Assembly (NCBI GenBank): GCA_023435225.1
Contig: JAEYRX010000046.1
Span: 5,417 to 69,416 of the forward strand
DNA: 64,000 bases
From: Bacillota bacterium
Lineage (GTDB): Bacteria; Bacillota; UBA4882; UBA8346
Direction: 5' to 3'
Shown: positions 61,668-64,000 of the stretch, in pieces
Position numbering within the stretch: position 1 is the first letter of the stretch
Layout of the letters: every line of letters starts with the position of its first letter
Notes under the pieces: model-generated
Seen by the model: the letters and a program-made list of their open reading frames with translations, nothing else
Database searches by the model: none
What the model was told of the DNA's origin: nothing
Translations under genes and position numbers: made by a program

Positions 61668-63563
61668 ATGTACATAAAAAAATGGCTGGCTGGTTGGGGG
61701 ATTCTTTTCTTGCTGACCTCCGGCGTTACTTTAGCCAAAAATTATAATACAATCACCTTGACTTTCGGCGGGGCTACCGTAAGTTCCGATATTAAAGTTA
61801 TTGAAAAAAACGGGGCTAAGTATATCAATTTACAGTTTCTTAATTACCTTCATGTAATTAGTGACTGGGATCCGACCGATGGCGCTTTGGATCTACGGAT
61901 GGGTAAATACAGTATCATGATGTATGAAGGTAGCACCCGGTATCGAGTTAACGGCGGCCGCCGAAAACTTACTCACGCCATTTTTCAACAGGATAATCAA
62001 TTATGGTTGCCGGTGGAGTTTATTCTCCGGTTGGGTTTAGTTGTTAAAAAACAGGATCGGAAACATTTAAGCCTGGATTGGCAACAGAATTATCTGTTGG
62101 GGATTGAAAATGTTAAATATCAGGAAAGACCGGCTTTTTTACTAATCGGGGCCGAGTCTTTTAAAACTACAAGCTTTTTATTGACCAAACCTAACCGGCT
62201 GGTAGTTGATTTAAAAGGGGTTAAAGCTCATTTCACTCTTGATTGTAATACCCACCAAAACCCGGCGGTTAAAAAGTTCCGTTTTCGTCAGCTAAACTCC
62301 AGTACTGTCCGGTTAGTATTTGACCTTAATCAGATGGTGGGTTATAAGATTATTCCCCATCCGGAAGAGAAAAATCAGGTGTTAATAGTCTTTAATTATC
62401 TGGTGGAGGAGGTTAACTTTTTTCAGCAGGATGATGAGAGAAAGGTATATATAAAATCTACATTCCCGGCTGTTTACAGTGTGAAGAGTGTAACCGCCCC
62501 CAACCGGCTGATAATCGATTTTGACGGCGCCACTCTTACCGGAACTTCAAAAGCAATTGTTGGTGATGGCCAATGGATTAGTCAGGTGCGAATGAGCCAG
62601 TTTAAACCCGAAACTGTCAGGGTGGTTCTGGATCTGGCTGGAACAGCCCCTTGTTTTGTGATTCAAACCCGTGATAATCCTAATTTGATTAAAATAAGGA
62701 CTGTTCAAACCATTCAACGGATTAGTTGGACAGAGACCGAACAAAGCGGAAAGCTAACTATTGAAGCGGATGGTGAGTTGGATGAAGAGTTGGCAAAAGA
62801 TAAAAATTCGGGAGAACTTCATATTGGATTTGATTTTACTCAATTTAAACCAGGTTTACAAGTTCCGGTAATAAAAAGCGATATATTTAAGAAGATTCAG
62901 CCGCTAACTGTAAGTTCCACTGAGGTAAAGCTGGATATTGATTTATCCGGTTATATTAGTTACGATACTGAATTATCGCCCGACCGACGTAAATTGACTA
63001 TCAATTTTAAACAGTCGCCACTGATTGGAAAGACTATATTAGTGGATGCCGGACATGGAGGAGTGGACCCCGGCGCCTGTGGCAGACAGGGGACCCGTGA
63101 GAAAGATGTTAACTTGGAAGTAATTATGCTGTTAAAAAATCTGCTGGAAGAAGCCGGAGCTTATGTGGTTCTATCAAGAAGTGATGATATTTTCATCAGT
63201 CTTTATGAGCGTTCTTTTATTGCCAACTATTTGTTCGCCGATTCATTTATCAGTATCCATACTAATAACCACCCGAATCTCAATGTTCAGGGAATTGAGG
63301 TTTTCCATCTTCCGGGGCGCGATGATTCCAAGTTACTGGCGCAATGTGTCTTTGATAGTATAGTAAAATCAACCGGATTTAACGGTTTGGGGGTCAAAAC
63401 CAACGATTTTGTAGTTGTTCGTGAACCCCAGATGCCAAGTATCCTGGTTGAACTCGGGTTTCTCTCCAACTTCCAGGAGGAATCGATTATTAAGACCTTT
63501 CAATTTAAAGAAAAAGCCGCCGCCGGGATTTTCCAGGGCATAATTAAGTATTATCAGAATTAA
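61668..63563 (+). CDS. N-acetylmuramoyl-L-alanine amidase with AMIN domains (2)
   Basis: 631 residues with the same domain order as the previous gene and strong sequence likeness throughout ('LLGIENVKYQERPAFLLIGAE', 'LVDAGHGGVDPGACGRQGTREKDVNLEV', 'SFISIHTNNHPNLNVQGIEV', 'SILVELGFLSNFQEES'). The metal and catalytic residues are kept, so both copies should be active. A signal peptide covers about 1-23 ('LFLLTSGVTLAKN'). The 79-bp gap between them has no terminator. They may divide work between cell division and spore engulfment or cortex, by inference. Confidence 0.94.
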   Translation: MYIKKWLAGWGILFLLTSGVTLAKNYNTITLTFGGATVSSDIKVIEKNGAKYINLQFLNYLHVISDWDPTDGALDLRMGKYSIMMYEGSTRYRVNGGRRKLTHAIFQQDNQLWLPVEFILRLGLVVKKQDRKHLSLDWQQNYLLGIENVKYQERPAFLLIGAESFKTTSFLLTKPNRLVVDLKGVKAHFTLDCNTHQNPAVKKFRFRQLNSSTVRLVFDLNQMVGYKIIPHPEEKNQVLIVFNYLVEEVNFFQQDDERKVYIKSTFPAVYSVKSVTAPNRLIIDFDGATLTGTSKAIVGDGQWISQVRMSQFKPETVRVVLDLAGTAPCFVIQTRDNPNLIKIRTVQTIQRISWTETEQSGKLTIEADGELDEELAKDKNSGELHIGFDFTQFKPGLQVPVIKSDIFKKIQPLTVSSTEVKLDIDLSGYISYDTELSPDRRKLTINFKQSPLIGKTILVDAGHGGVDPGACGRQGTREKDVNLEVIMLLKNLLEEAGAYVVLSRSDDIFISLYERSFIANYLFADSFISIHTNNHPNLNVQGIEVFHLPGRDDSKLLAQCVFDSIVKSTGFNGLGVKTNDFVVVREPQMPSILVELGFLSNFQEESIIKTFQFKEKAAAGIFQGIIKYYQN

Positions 63564-63844
63564 ACAGTAGTATTGCTTTTTATTCTTTGAATCATAACCG
63601 CCTGTAACACTTTTTCCGGATACATTGGATGAATCACTATCCAATGTATCTTCGTCTTATCCGGGGTTAAAGTTCCATATAATACTCCCAACATTCTATT
63701 TTCTTTAATTAGTACAACTAAATTTTTTAGTTGGCTGTTAATATGTTCCGTATTCCAGTTTTTTGAATCTGCATGAAGCAAATGCCATATATCTTCAATA
63801 TCACTATTTATGGCAGGCCGAATTGTAATTGTTTCACATATCAT
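63560..63844 (-). CDS. Short GNAT-like acetyltransferase
   Basis: 94 residues matching the first half of a GNAT fold ('ITIRPAINSDIEDIWHLL', 'LVVLIKENRMLGVLYG', 'KIHWIVIHPMYPEKVLQAVMIQRI'). The pyrophosphate-binding RxxGxG/A loop is missing, so it is a shortened protein and may not bind acetyl-CoA normally. GAGGT site before ATG 63844. It is convergent with the amidase gene, overlapping it by 4 nt. Confidence 0.72.
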   Translation of the reverse strand: MICETITIRPAINSDIEDIWHLLHADSKNWNTEHINSQLKNLVVLIKENRMLGVLYGTLTPDKTKIHWIVIHPMYPEKVLQAVMIQRIKSNTTV

Positions 63845-63881
63845 ATTTGACCTCTATTTATTAATTTGTTTTCATTAACTC

Positions 63882-63902
63882 AACTTTCGCAAAGCGAAAG
63901 TT
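63882..63902. repeat. Short perfect hairpin
   Basis: AACTTTCGC-AAA-GCGAAAGTT. It resembles the end arms of the family 3 elements. Confidence 0.6.
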
Positions 63903-64000
63903 AGAACAGACTCAATAAACAGTAATAATCAGACATAAAAATGAACAGTAATTGACAAATGAGCGAAGATCATATAAAAACACCCCTTCATTTGGTATAG

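Noticed and set aside
63952..63978. Promoter TTGACA/TATAAA near the right edge
   Set aside because: The spacer is only 15 nt and no gene is visible downstream in the window.
1..64000. CRISPR arrays, tRNA or rRNA genes, intact transposases
   Set aside because: No regularly spaced direct repeats, no cloverleaf with a T-loop GGTTCGAATCC-type core, and no transposase frame were found by eye; covariance-model searches were not possible.

Overview
The window reads as a chromosomal segment of a diderm (outer-membrane) Bacillota, possibly related to Hydrogenispora/Limnochordia or Negativicutes; no rRNA is present to place it. The envelope evidence is lpxB (lipid A synthesis), a BamA-like 16-strand-type barrel, two small outer-membrane barrel proteins, LolA/LolCDE-like genes and two AMIN-domain amidases. 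The Bacillota evidence is strong GGAGG-type ribosome binding sites, TTG/GTG starts, a PdaB-like deacetylase, a spore-cortex-type SH3-GH18 protein, a possible Spo0E-like small protein, and LytTR-DUF3021 regulator pairs. No tRNA, rRNA, CRISPR array or intact insertion sequence was seen.

Layout. 1-17 kb: a secreted protein with Ig-like repeats (cut by the left edge), a STAND/BTAD regulator, a DUF5674 two-gene operon, a DUF2993-like protein, lpxB, envelope and housekeeping enzymes (deacetylase, GH18, M16 peptidase, dut), an RCC1-repeat lipoprotein behind a possibly structured leader, and ilvE. 17.2-44.7 kb: one large biosynthetic cluster, described below. 45-51 kb: outer-membrane barrels with two LytTR-DUF3021 regulator/membrane pairs that look like an inverted duplication. 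51-55 kb: a NapH/CcdA-like membrane redox operon and an amidohydrolase. 55-64 kb: an MFS transporter, small proteins, pcrA, two tandem AMIN-amidases and a GNAT-like protein.

The cluster (17241-44496) looks like an aryl-polyene/flexirubin-type pathway. An aromatic amino acid ammonia-lyase would make p-coumarate (or a related acid) and a PaaK-type ligase would activate it. Two ACPs, four active-site-complete ketosynthases, two Cys-less ketosynthase-like partners, one ketoreductase and a fused double-hotdog dehydratase would extend it. No enoyl reductase is present, which is what a conjugated polyene needs. Tailoring candidates are a B12-type radical SAM enzyme, an alpha/beta-hydrolase-radical SAM fusion, a CrtI/CrtISO-like flavoprotein, two glycosyltransferases, two acyltransferases and a membrane deacetylase. 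Export is predicted to use a LolD-like ATPase, two LolC/E-like permeases and a LolA-like carrier, not the MMPL exporter known from proteobacterial aryl-polyene clusters. A perfect 18-bp palindrome overlaps the consensus-like promoter at the head of the cluster.

Four families of dispersed palindromic repeats sit between genes. One near-identical 110-bp pair brackets the middle block of the cluster.
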